The notes beneath the pieces are model-generated. The model did no database searches and had not been told where the DNA came from. It was given only the letters and a program-made list of their open reading frames with translations. A stretch of DNA of 50,886 bases from a virus: positions 1 to 50,886 of the IMG/VR virus record IMGVR_UViG_3300021960_007868, one strand, 5' to 3'. This document shows, one piece after another, positions 8,050-16,053 of this stretch. The translations under genes were made by a program, and so were the position numbers. The number at the start of each line of letters is the position of its first letter. The stretch's first letter is position 1.

Positions 8050-8939
8050 TGACTAATTGTCCTATCAACGCCTTCTTCGTAAGATACTTTAGGTTTCCAT
8101 CCTGTCTTACTTGTAAGCAAGTTGTGATTACTATTTAACCACCAGATTTCGCCGTGGCGTGGATCTTTTGTATCCCAGTTGATAGTCCCGTTCCAGCCTA
8201 ATTGTTGCTGAATATACTCAGCACAATGTTTAATCTTACGTGGATCGTCTGGACCAATAGTGTAGAAGTTGCCTTTACATGCATCTCTATTTTCAATTAC
8301 AGCCATCCACGCATCTAGCAAGTCACTGATGTAAATAAAGTTTCTATATGGCTCTGCATAGCCTAGATTACAAGTATCTCCTTTTAACATCTGTGCAATA
8401 ATTTGTTCAGTAACAAAAAAGTCATTATCTTTGCGTCCGTAACTATTTGTTTGTCTAAAACTTGCCCAAGGCAGTCCGTATGCTCTGCCAGCATACTCTA
8501 AATATTTTTCACATCCATACTTAGCAACAGCATAAGGAGCATTTGGATTTGGCTGTGTATGTTCATCAAAAGCAACGCTGTCTTTATAAGTTCCGGTTTG
8601 TTCTACTTCGTCTGAAATTGGTTGCCAGCCATAAACTTCCATTGTACTTGCAAACACAAAATACGGTAAGGTGTTAAGTTGTCTACATGCTTCAATAAGA
8701 TTAACTGTACCAACGTAGTTTACTTCACTAAAACTAACTTGTTCATAAAAACTTTTTTGTACTTCGGTACGTGCAGCAAGATGAACTACAATATCTGGAT
8801 TAACTTCTTTTACTTCTTGCTGAATACCAGTGTGATGTGTCAAGTCTGTTTTTAATTCGTGTACTTCTCCAATTGCTTGTAGTCGTGGCAACAAATGTTG
8901 TCCTATAAATCCACTTGATCCTGTTAATAATATTTTCAT
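8028..8939 (-). CDS. NAD-dependent epimerase/dehydratase (extended SDR)
   Basis: 303 aa, the usual length for this family. The N-terminus has the extended-SDR Rossmann motif G7-x2-G10-x2-G13 (TGSSGFIG), and the catalytic residues are visible as S98/T99 in FASTMEVYG and Y136-x3-K140 (YAVAK). HLAARTEV around residue 53 is also typical. Such enzymes epimerise, dehydrate or reduce nucleotide sugars; the exact activity cannot be assigned. It is the first gene of the 8939-2114 minus-strand operon, with a tandem AAGGAG-type Shine-Dalgarno (AAGGAGTAAGGAG) and a TAAATACTGTA promoter motif 23 nt upstream. Its presence makes a glycan pathway the likely theme of the operon. Confidence 0.9.
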   Translation of the reverse strand: MKILLTGSSGFIGQHLLPRLQAIGEVHELKTDLTHHTGIQQEVKEVNPDIVVHLAARTEVQKSFYEQVSFSEVNYVGTVNLIEACRQLNTLPYFVFASTMEVYGWQPISDEVEQTGTYKDSVAFDEHTQPNPNAPYAVAKYGCEKYLEYAGRAYGLPWASFRQTNSYGRKDNDFFVTEQIIAQMLKGDTCNLGYAEPYRNFIYISDLLDAWMAVIENRDACKGNFYTIGPDDPRKIKHCAEYIQQQLGWNGTINWDTKDPRHGEIWWLNSNHNLLTSKTGWKPKVSYEEGVDRTISHWKTIIT

Positions 8940-8957
8940 GTTTAACTCCTTACTCCT

Positions 8958-8970
8958 TACAGTATTTACA
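8958..8970 (-). promoter_or_regulatory. Late-promoter-like TGTAAATACTGTA upstream of epimerase operon
   Basis: The TAAATA core is at 8968-8963 on the minus strand, with a 23-nt leader containing tandem AAGGAG sequences before ATG 8939. The extension CTGTA recurs at 12203 and 27968. Confidence 0.5.
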
Positions 8971-9004
8971 ATCCATTAAGTATATAGTTATTAGATCTGG
9001 TGGT

Positions 9005-9010
9005 TAAATA
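9005..9010 (+). promoter_or_regulatory. TAAATA element 4 nt before ATG 9015
   Basis: TTAAATACATTATG: the TAAATA core ends 4 nt before the start codon of the DegT-like gene. The same spacing occurs at four other starts in the window. Confidence 0.45.
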
Positions 9011-9014
9011 CATT

Positions 9015-9602
9015 ATGTTCGATATAGTAGATAACTTTGAAAAACAAATAGCAGAATTCTTTGGTGCACCGTATGCTGTAAGCACTGATTGCTGTACTCA
9101 TGCGGTTGAACTATGTTTGCGTTATAAAAATGCTAAAAGTATAACTGTGCCGCATCATACATATCTAAGTATTCCAATGACAGGAAAGAAACTTGGCATT
9201 GATGTTCAATGGACTAATGCTAAATGGTCTGAATATTATTATCTTGGTAACAATATTTACGATGCAGCAGTATTATGGAAACCAAACAGTTATGTATCAG
9301 GCAGCTATATGTGCTTGAGTTTTCAATTTAGAAAACATTTAAGTTTAGGGCGAGGCGGGGCAATACTACTTGATAACAAAGAAGACAGAGATGCACTTAT
9401 AAAATTAGGATACGATGGTAGACATCGTAATTGTAGTTGGATGGAACAGGATATTAATAGTATTGGATATCATTACTACATGACACCCGAAACTGCACAG
9501 CTGGGATTAGATAAATTGCCTAACGCAATTGCTACACCGGCAAAAGTATGGACTTGGAAAGATTATCCTAATGTATATCGTCGCTTAAAGAATAGTGTGT
9601 AA
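9015..9602 (+). CDS. Compact DegT/DnrJ/EryC1-like PLP aminotransferase
   Basis: 195 aa from ATG 9015 (an in-frame GTG at 9000 would add five residues; ATG is preferred because of the TAAATA-N4-ATG layout). Family features are: FFGAPYAVSTDCCTHAVEL near residues 15-34, like the GT-S-AL cofactor-loop region; YDAA with D83, where these enzymes hold the PLP ring nitrogen; and LSFQFRKHLSLGRGG with K107 as the likely Schiff-base lysine. Normal members have about 370 aa; this one lacks the C-terminal domain and has a shortened middle. It may be a minimal enzyme, one half of a split enzyme, or a decayed gene, but the key residues are intact. Related enzymes aminate nucleotide keto-sugars. The 3' end overlaps the convergent SGNH gene by 35 bp. 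Confidence 0.72.
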   Translation: MFDIVDNFEKQIAEFFGAPYAVSTDCCTHAVELCLRYKNAKSITVPHHTYLSIPMTGKKLGIDVQWTNAKWSEYYYLGNNIYDAAVLWKPNSYVSGSYMCLSFQFRKHLSLGRGGAILLDNKEDRDALIKLGYDGRHRNCSWMEQDINSIGYHYYMTPETAQLGLDKLPNAIATPAKVWTWKDYPNVYRRLKNSV

Positions 9603-10383
9603 ATATATCAGCTATTCTATCGTAGTCTGCATTTGTATTAATTAAATCATGTATCCAATTTTGTATTTGTTGATTGTCTTTAATATTTTCACGTATACAT
9701 TTGTCCGTAATTTCTTGCTGTAAATCCATAAACATTTGTTTGGTTGATCTTTTCATTTTCATGTCTAACGGTTTATACACATGTTCAATTAATAATTTAA
9801 AATGCTTTCGTGTGTCAGGATGAATATCATTTAAATTTCCAAATGCTGGATTATAATCATCCCATAGACAAGTTGTAATATCTTTTAGATAAGGATTATA
9901 TAATTTTGCAAGATTCATAGCAACGTTATATTCGTTATCAGTTAAAGGAATTTCTTTTAAATCGTGTTCAGCATTAATTGGATCAAAACTATGTGCTTGC
10001 CAAAGTATTTTATCACCATACATCTTGTTTGCAGCAGCAATTGCAGTTGAATTTCTTACAATGTCGTTTCCTAAGTTCCAATTTTTTGCATGCCAGTCTC
10101 GTTTTCCTCGTTGCGCATGAAAGATGCTGCCAAAGTTATCCCATTCACCAAATGTGTTTATTCGATCTTCACGTTCAAATCCGGACCATAAAACAATTAT
10201 TTTATCCTCAGGTGTAAATTTCCATTTTAAGTCAGCTTCAATCATTCGACTCATAATTCCAACATTACCTAATCCTGCAATGCCTAAGTTATAATATTTG
10301 CACCCAAGGTCAACTGCCATTATATCAGCCCATGTTGGCCAACAATACTTTGTAAAACTACAACCAAATGCAAATAATCTCAT
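9568..10383 (-). CDS. SGNH/GDSL-type hydrolase
   Basis: 271 aa. Block I is FGCSFT with S9 as the probable nucleophile, GLGN with N40 fits the oxyanion-hole asparagine, and NDIHPDTRKH near residues 185-194 fits the catalytic D-x-H block. SGNH enzymes are esterases, acyl-ester or O-acetyl hydrolases or transferases. No signal peptide is seen, so it acts in the cytoplasm or virion. It is a close paralogue of the protein at 11459-12187, especially in the N-terminal third. Its start overlaps the upstream SEKT-family gene by 4 bp (ATGA) and its end overlaps the convergent DegT-like gene by 35 bp. Confidence 0.72.
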   Translation of the reverse strand: MRLFAFGCSFTKYCWPTWADIMAVDLGCKYYNLGIAGLGNVGIMSRMIEADLKWKFTPEDKIIVLWSGFEREDRINTFGEWDNFGSIFHAQRGKRDWHAKNWNLGNDIVRNSTAIAAANKMYGDKILWQAHSFDPINAEHDLKEIPLTDNEYNVAMNLAKLYNPYLKDITTCLWDDYNPAFGNLNDIHPDTRKHFKLLIEHVYKPLDMKMKRSTKQMFMDLQQEITDKCIRENIKDNQQIQNWIHDLINTNADYDRIADIFTHYSLSDDIH

Positions 10384-11462
10384 AATATTTCCTCAAATGT
10401 TAAATTGTTGTCCTTGAGCCAATTGTTAAAGTGTTCTTTTTCAGTAAAAACATTTTCTTTGTAATTCTCGTGCCAATGGCTATTTTGTGTTGTTGAAAGT
10501 AAATGCAATAATTCTTCATCAAACACGTTAGGCGTTTTTAGATACTTACTACAAATTAAATTGAAGTTATGTTCAATTGCAGGTTTGCATTTTTCTAACA
10601 GATTGTTATAATCACTGTCTTTGTGTTTTGCAACTTGCTGAAACATTGCTTCACAACGTTCTTGATCATCTTCAATTGTATCAAAACTATAATCAAAAAT
10701 TTCATCAAACAATTGAAATCCAAGTTCTCGTAATGCAGTATGAAAATTTGGTACACCATATATAATAAAAGGACGTTTGTGTATGATTGGCGTATATGTT
10801 TTTTCGGTAGTAAATATACATTCAAGATTGCTTTCGCATACTATACTTAACAGACTGCTTTTATAATGCGGTGGTGGAACAAATATATCTCCGCTAAATG
10901 TTGTTTTCCAGTCTAACATCCTTTGTTTTTTTGGATTTGGAAAATGTTCAAATTTATAATCTTTGCTAACTTCATATGCGTTCCAAGATACATGTCCATA
11001 ATCTTGTAATTTAGACTTGTACATAGTGTCAATAAACATACACCTGTGTGGATGCCCTTTACCGTTTGTTGATACAAATAGTTTATTAATTGTTTCGTGT
11101 GTGGCCAAAGGAAGTTTGTGTTGTATTAGTCGACTAATACAGATATTTGCAAAGAAATGCATCAAGGGTGTTTGTCTTGCATCATTAATATAGTAACGAT
11201 TATTTAAACTGCCTTTGTATGCTGGAGATATTAAATGTACTTTAACATCAACTGACGCTGCATACTTAGAAAATTTCTTCCATGTTTTTGCACTATCAAA
11301 AATATAAACTGCTTCATATTCTTCAAAGGATGCAATAATAACTTGTTTACAATTTGGATGCGCCATTGTACGTTTTAAGTCTTGAAACATTTTTTCATTT
11401 GTGCCGTGTGTCCACACAAACCACCAAACTGTGCCATTGTTGTCTATTGGAAATGGAATCAT
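10380..11462 (-). CDS. SEKT-family protein, possible GT-B-type glycosyltransferase
   Basis: 360 aa. A more divergent member of the family: FTTEKTYTPI replaces SEKTWKPI, followed by RPFIIYGVPNFHTALRELGFQLF and then DEIFDYSFDTIEDDQERC. The region around residue 130 (STNGKGHPHR) matches the NNRPHPHR segment of the others. It sits between two SGNH hydrolase genes and is coupled to both by 4-bp ATGA overlaps, so the three form one transcript. A glycosyltransferase role is inferred from the EK-P-I/F-I-x-x-G pattern and the locus. Confidence 0.58.
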   Translation of the reverse strand: MIPFPIDNNGTVWWFVWTHGTNEKMFQDLKRTMAHPNCKQVIIASFEEYEAVYIFDSAKTWKKFSKYAASVDVKVHLISPAYKGSLNNRYYINDARQTPLMHFFANICISRLIQHKLPLATHETINKLFVSTNGKGHPHRCMFIDTMYKSKLQDYGHVSWNAYEVSKDYKFEHFPNPKKQRMLDWKTTFSGDIFVPPPHYKSSLLSIVCESNLECIFTTEKTYTPIIHKRPFIIYGVPNFHTALRELGFQLFDEIFDYSFDTIEDDQERCEAMFQQVAKHKDSDYNNLLEKCKPAIEHNFNLICSKYLKTPNVFDEELLHLLSTTQNSHWHENYKENVFTEKEHFNNWLKDNNLTFEEIL

Positions 11463-12187
11463 TGCATAAACTCTCTTGGTTCAAAAGGATACCCTAACTC
11501 GTCTAGTATCTCATAAATTTTTCTGCCTTTGCGTAATTCATCAACACAAGTAGTTTGTATATCAGTCCAATATTGTTCAGTTTTACTATCAATCTCAATA
11601 GGCATTTGTTCTTTTACAATTTGTAAATGCGCAAGTATGTCTGGATGCGGATCGTTGTGCAATCCTTCAAAACTAGTATTGCCTGTTTCTAAATTTTTGT
11701 ATAACATATCAATAGTAAAATCTTTAAAATGATCAAGTAATGGCAATCCAACAACTGCATCTTCATAATGCTGATCAAATCCACACGCTTGATACATTAT
11801 TATATCTCCGTATGTTCTGTTTACATAATGCATTGCTGTAATATTTTTTAATGCATCGTGATTTGGACTATCAAATTCCCTCATAAACTTGTTCCATGTT
11901 TTGCCGCCGTTTTCACTAAACGTATTTCCATGCTGTAAATAATTGCCGCCCATTAATCTATCTTCACGGTTCCAACTAGTCCACATTATAATAATCTTAT
12001 CGTCAGCTGTAAATTTATGCATCATATCAGCCTCAAGAATACGATAGCTTATACCAACATTGCCAATTCCTGCCATGCCATAATTATATACTTGAGTTTG
12101 GTTTTCAAGTTGCTTTTGTATAATTTCAGGCCAGCAGGGCCATAGGTAGTGTGTAAAGCTACAACCAAAAGTAAATAATCTACGCAT
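11459..12187 (-). CDS. SGNH/GDSL-type hydrolase
   Basis: 242 aa. Block I FTFGCSFT with S10, oxyanion block GIGN with N43, and NDPHPD near residues 178-183 with D179 and H181 as candidate catalytic acid and base. The first 75 residues are very like the SGNH protein at 9568, including the EADxxxKFTxxDKIIxxW stretch, so the two arose by duplication. It is the first gene of a three-gene minus-strand unit. An AGGA Shine-Dalgarno precedes ATG 12187, and an exact TATAAATA lies 24 nt upstream, inside the beginning of the divergent amidinotransferase gene. Confidence 0.72.
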   Translation of the reverse strand: MRRLFTFGCSFTHYLWPCWPEIIQKQLENQTQVYNYGMAGIGNVGISYRILEADMMHKFTADDKIIIMWTSWNREDRLMGGNYLQHGNTFSENGGKTWNKFMREFDSPNHDALKNITAMHYVNRTYGDIIMYQACGFDQHYEDAVVGLPLLDHFKDFTIDMLYKNLETGNTSFEGLHNDPHPDILAHLQIVKEQMPIEIDSKTEQYWTDIQTTCVDELRKGRKIYEILDELGYPFEPREFMQ

Positions 12188-12196
12188 ATAATTCCT

Positions 12197-12202
12197 TAAA
12201 TA
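12197..12202 (+). promoter_or_regulatory. TAAATA element 4 nt before ATG 12207
   Basis: CCTTAAATACTGTATG: the TAAATA core ends 4 nt before the amidinotransferase start codon. No Shine-Dalgarno sequence is seen between or upstream. Confidence 0.45.
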
Positions 12203-12206
12203 CTGT

Positions 12207-13211
12207 ATGAGTATTTATAGCACCAATGAGTGGGATCCACTAAAGAAGGTTTGTGTTGGCGTTGCCGATTACTGCCGTATACCCGAGATGGACGAGAGTC
12301 TAAGAGTTATTAACTATGCTGATAGAAAAGATGTAAGCGATGTTGTTCCAGGATTATATCCACAACAAGTAGTTGATGAAAGCAATGAAGACCTTGAAAC
12401 ATTTGTAAAGTTTCTAGAAGGCGAAAGTGTTGAGGTTGTAAGACCGCAGCGTACAGAAGATGTAAAGTATTACAACTACTGCCCAAGAGACACTGTATTT
12501 GTACACGGCAAACGTGCATTTGCTGCGCCTATGGCACTTGAAGCAAGAGAAGACGAGTGGAAGCACATGCTACCAGGTGTTGCTCCAATTGAAATTGGAC
12601 ATCGTACAGACCGTACTGGACTATACGACGAGTCATGTGTTGGTGATCCAGATAAACTAGCGCTCACAGAAACTGCTCCGTGTTTTGATGCTGCTAATGC
12701 TATTCGTGCAAACGATGATATTATGTATCTAGTTAGCAACAGCGGAAACAAGGCCGGTGCAACATACTTACAAGACTGGATGAATAAACCTGCTAGTAGT
12801 TTTGACGAACCTGGAAACTTTAAAGTACATACACTTGAAAATGTTTACAGCTATATGCATATTGATAGTACTATTGCATTTTTACGTGAAGGACTGTTAC
12901 TTGCTAATCCAAGCAGAATTAAAAGCCGAGATGTATTACCAGGACCTTTCAAAGATTGGGACATTGTTTGGGCACCAGATGCTGTAGATGCCGGGCATTA
13001 TCCAGGATTGTGTAATAGTAGTATTTGGACATGGAATGTTAACTTGTTTAGTGTTAATCCTAATCTAGTAGCACTTGAGGAACACCAAGAACCTACACGT
13101 AAAGCACTAGAAGCAGTTGGCATCGAATGTGCTATGCTACCACTACGTCATGCACGTACACTTGGCGGATGCTTCCATTGTTGTACATTAGATTTAATTA
13201 GAGAAACATAA
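12207..13211 (+). CDS. Glycine amidinotransferase-like enzyme
   Basis: 334 aa. It matches the amidinotransferase fold shared by arginine:glycine amidinotransferase and streptomycin-pathway StrB1. The triad is visible: D161 in APCFDAAN, H218 in YMHIDS, and C325 in GGCFHCCTLD, which aligns with the GGGFHCWTC of the animal enzyme. CPRD near residue 92 is also conserved. The reaction moves an amidino group from arginine to an amine, making guanidino compounds. Homologues occur in marine phages as far as I recall; the acceptor there is unknown. It stands alone on the plus strand, divergent from one SGNH gene and overlapping the next convergently by 18 bp. The start follows a TAAATA element by 4 nt without a Shine-Dalgarno. 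Confidence 0.9.
   Translation: MSIYSTNEWDPLKKVCVGVADYCRIPEMDESLRVINYADRKDVSDVVPGLYPQQVVDESNEDLETFVKFLEGESVEVVRPQRTEDVKYYNYCPRDTVFVHGKRAFAAPMALEAREDEWKHMLPGVAPIEIGHRTDRTGLYDESCVGDPDKLALTETAPCFDAANAIRANDDIMYLVSNSGNKAGATYLQDWMNKPASSFDEPGNFKVHTLENVYSYMHIDSTIAFLREGLLLANPSRIKSRDVLPGPFKDWDIVWAPDAVDAGHYPGLCNSSIWTWNVNLFSVNPNLVALEEHQEPTRKALEAVGIECAMLPLRHARTLGGCFHCCTLDLIRET
12212..12219 (-). promoter_or_regulatory. T4-type late promoter TATAAATA inside amidinotransferase 5' end
   Basis: Exact TATAAATA on the minus strand within codons 2-5 of the divergent gene, followed by a 24-nt leader with AGGA and then ATG 12187. Likely promoter of the SGNH/SEKT/SGNH unit. Confidence 0.6.
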
Positions 13212-13967
13212 AGTTTGTAAATACTTTTGTGTTTCGATATGAAAGTTAACTCCGTCGTGTTCCCTGTCTCTAGCTTCGTGACTTCCAATGTTTGGAGAGA
13301 TTTCGTGTATCTTAGTAAACAGCGGAATCTCGATAGGTTCCCAAGAAAAATTAATTACTGGTACTCCTAAACTTTCCCATACTAAATTAAATCCTTCGAT
13401 CTGCTGGATAATAGATTTATCACGTTCGCCATTATCAACAATATAGCGTCTTTCCCACCATCTTCCATCGTGCGTTTTAGTTTCACTCATGTCTGCTATT
13501 TCAATATCATCTTGCTTTGTAAAACCAAACATTTTCCTACCAATTTGTGGCCATTGACAGACTACTAGTTTAGGCTTTGGTAAATTATTTCTTTTCCATA
13601 ATAATGCATTTATATACTGCGCTTCAGGGCTAGTTGATTGTTTAGCACAATTATACAAATCTAATTTTAAATTAGTTGCAAGTAGACTTGCCCATGTATC
13701 TTCTACATTTAATCCTACTCCTTCAGTAAAACTACAGCCAAATGTTAGTAAAAAATCTTTATCAAGATCTTCTATTTCCTTTGTACGATGTCCAAGACTA
13801 TTAAACTTATATTCTATTTTTTCATTATGATATTTCCAGTCACTTGGCATACGTGTGGAATGAAATTTAAACTTAGGTTTGCTATCAGTTGAATAAAAAT
13901 TTACTGTTTGATTTACAAAAGGTCTATCAACTAACAAATTATGGGTTTTATTAAAACACAGGTTCAT
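13194..13967 (-). CDS. SGNH/GDSL-type hydrolase with N-terminal extension
   Basis: 257 aa. A roughly 70-residue N-terminal extension ending in KFNSLGHRTKEIEDL precedes block I LTFGCSFTEG, with S79 as the candidate nucleophile. This N-RxxE preface is common in SGNH proteins of this group. Near the C-terminus, HDGVNFH supplies the D and H of the catalytic block. No signal peptide. A GGAG Shine-Dalgarno lies 7-8 nt before ATG 13967. It is a single-gene unit on the minus strand, its end overlapping the amidinotransferase gene by 18 bp and its start facing the divergent SEKT-family gene at 14021. Substrate unknown; an O-acyl or O-acetyl sugar would fit the locus. Confidence 0.7.
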   Translation of the reverse strand: MNLCFNKTHNLLVDRPFVNQTVNFYSTDSKPKFKFHSTRMPSDWKYHNEKIEYKFNSLGHRTKEIEDLDKDFLLTFGCSFTEGVGLNVEDTWASLLATNLKLDLYNCAKQSTSPEAQYINALLWKRNNLPKPKLVVCQWPQIGRKMFGFTKQDDIEIADMSETKTHDGRWWERRYIVDNGERDKSIIQQIEGFNLVWESLGVPVINFSWEPIEIPLFTKIHEISPNIGSHEARDREHDGVNFHIETQKYLQTLCFSN

Positions 13968-14020
13968 TTTAGAATCTCCTACTAAATATATACGTACTTA
14001 ACGAAAATTGGAGTAGTATT

Positions 14021-15364
14021 TTGCATAACTGGTTTAACTGTCTTTATTTCTTACCTCGAAGTAAATGCAAGCCCGAACTAATTCGAAACGATGGCAACAC
14101 AACACCATTACAACAGATTGGCAAAATTGAAGGATTAATGGATTTAACCAATGAAAGTTTTATTGGAAGATTTCCCGAGCCTACTATAATTTATAACGGT
14201 ACACACAATATTCCAAATTTGGATAAACTTTTTATATCAGATAAGCATACTCAAATTCTAAAAACTCAAACTATACATTTTTTCTTTTTTGAAGTATTAA
14301 CACACTACATACCAAACAAGCATGGCAGACTTGAACCGCACATTTTAAAAATTGATAACGAGCCTGAAAAAATTTCAAAGATTCGTTGTTATGAATTAGA
14401 TACGCTAAATGCATGGGCAAAACAACATGATATAGATCTTGTTGTATATTGTACAGATCATAAGAGTTGGGAATACTATCAAGATATCTATCTAAATATT
14501 ACACTGCGTTCGTTAGACTTGTTTGTAAGTTGGTTTAGTCAACGATTTAATATGCAAGAGGAATATAACCGAGCTGGAATGATACCAGGAGATATATATC
14601 CTATTATTCAACATAAAAAAGTTATTAAAAAGTTTTTTAGTGCAGCATGGAGATACGATCCTACTAGACATTTTATGAATGCGTTTTTAGCAAAAGAAGG
14701 AATTACCCAATCAAGCGAAATTAGTTTTTATCATAAAGTTAGCACCGACGATATGATTGCAAATATGTGGTTTGACTGGAAACAATTTGAAAAACGACAT
14801 CCCCAAATGGCAAGCGATTTGATCGAAGGTAACGAAATATTACAAACACAGGTTCCGTTGAGTTTTGAGACAAAAAATCCAATTGCTTGTGACATAACAC
14901 AATCCGATCCTGATTACAATACACCTGGGCCATATAATAGACGACGAACACAAGACCCTGAATTAACATATTCACGGTGTTTTGTTGCTATTATTAATGA
15001 AACTCGAGTAACACAACCATGGCCGAATATTAGTGAAAAAACAATGAATCCAATAAAAGCATTTCGACCAATGATTCATGTTGCTGCGCCTGGTACATTA
15101 AAATATTTACAAACTATGGGATTTAAAACATTTGACGATTTTTATCCTGAAGATTACGACAACATTAAATGCACCAGCGACAGATTAGTTTCTGTATGCG
15201 AAACAATTAAGTATGTAAATAGTTTTGATATTAAAGAGTTACGTAAAATGTATGTTAAATTAATACCTCGAGTAATGCACAACTATGAAGTATTACAACA
15301 CACTTACAAATGGTTTGACGAATATAATTTAAAACTAGATTCCCAAAGTTTATCTGCCCAATAA
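14021..15364 (+). CDS. SEKT-family protein, possible GT-B-type glycosyltransferase (TTG start)
   Basis: 447 aa, the longest and most divergent of the four family members and the only one on the plus strand. The family core is near the C-terminus: ISEKTMNPIKAFRPMIHVAAPGTLKYL, then MGFKTFDDF and EDYD. TTG 14021 has GGAG 7 nt upstream, while the first ATG in frame would remove 39 residues and has no such signal, so TTG is the better start. The 3' end overlaps the convergent SGNH gene by 61 bp, the largest such overlap in the window. The function is inferred as for its paralogues. Confidence 0.58.
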   Translation: MHNWFNCLYFLPRSKCKPELIRNDGNTTPLQQIGKIEGLMDLTNESFIGRFPEPTIIYNGTHNIPNLDKLFISDKHTQILKTQTIHFFFFEVLTHYIPNKHGRLEPHILKIDNEPEKISKIRCYELDTLNAWAKQHDIDLVVYCTDHKSWEYYQDIYLNITLRSLDLFVSWFSQRFNMQEEYNRAGMIPGDIYPIIQHKKVIKKFFSAAWRYDPTRHFMNAFLAKEGITQSSEISFYHKVSTDDMIANMWFDWKQFEKRHPQMASDLIEGNEILQTQVPLSFETKNPIACDITQSDPDYNTPGPYNRRRTQDPELTYSRCFVAIINETRVTQPWPNISEKTMNPIKAFRPMIHVAAPGTLKYLQTMGFKTFDDFYPEDYDNIKCTSDRLVSVCETIKYVNSFDIKELRKMYVKLIPRVMHNYEVLQHTYKWFDEYNLKLDSQSLSAQ

Positions 15365-16053
15365 GTGTGCGCCGGTAACTTATGATGCCAGTATTCCTGA
15401 TCTGCTGTATTAAATCCGTTATTTGAGCAGTGTTCGTAAAAACTTTCTTCAGAATTATCCCAATCTAAAAAATGTTCTTTATCAATACGTTGTGCATAAT
15501 AATCATATCTAGAAGAATTATTACAACATTGAAATGCATTTCTAAAAACATATTTTGCACCATGTGCTTTTAACAACTCTTGAGTTTGAATGATATTATT
15601 GTATCTGTTAATATCCCACTGTACAGGATTTATAAACAGATAATTTCCTAACTTATCTAAATTACTATGCCATAATTTTGGTGCCCAATCAGGATAATGC
15701 TGTGGATGCAAATGTGTTACTCTAGTATCAGGCTTATAAGTAATAAAGTCAAATGCTGTTGTATTGCCGCTTTCAAAAAAATATTCTGTTCTGTTTGTGC
15801 CTGTCCAATGTATTAAAAATATAGTGTCCTTGACTAGTGTAGGGTTATCTATAATCCAATAGAGCGTTGTACGTGCAATATAGTCGTTACTAGCACCAGG
15901 ATACGCAATGTTTGTGTAATTGTATCCCAAACGTTTTGCTATCTGTGCGCCAAAACAATTTTGCCTATTGTAATTACCTTCGCCAATACCGCTGCCTTCG
16001 ATCTCGCTTCCGGCACTATGACTGCATCCATTAACAAAAAGATGATTAGGCAT
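15304..16053 (-). CDS. SGNH/GDSL-type hydrolase
   Basis: 249 aa. Block I is VNGCSHSAGSE with S11 as nucleophile, YPGASND supplies N56 for the oxyanion hole, and a histidine-rich HHKLPAHTYWAD near residue 228 likely gives the catalytic histidine. LIHWTGTNRTEYF around residue 90 is the block III-like strand. It is a different subgroup from the 9568/11459 pair. As the last gene of the 24399-15304 operon it overlaps the upstream radical SAM gene by 8 bp, and its 3' end overlaps the convergent SEKT-family gene by 61 bp. Substrate unknown. Confidence 0.7.
   Translation of the reverse strand: MPNHLFVNGCSHSAGSEIEGSGIGEGNYNRQNCFGAQIAKRLGYNYTNIAYPGASNDYIARTTLYWIIDNPTLVKDTIFLIHWTGTNRTEYFFESGNTTAFDFITYKPDTRVTHLHPQHYPDWAPKLWHSNLDKLGNYLFINPVQWDINRYNNIIQTQELLKAHGAKYVFRNAFQCCNNSSRYDYYAQRIDKEHFLDWDNSEESFYEHCSNNGFNTADQEYWHHKLPAHTYWADKLWESSFKLYSSNHL

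Noticed and set aside
9015-9602. Frameshifted or truncated full-length aminotransferase gene
   Set aside because: No continuation of the C-terminal domain was noticed after the stop; the sequence there reads as the convergent SGNH gene, and the PLP residues are intact.
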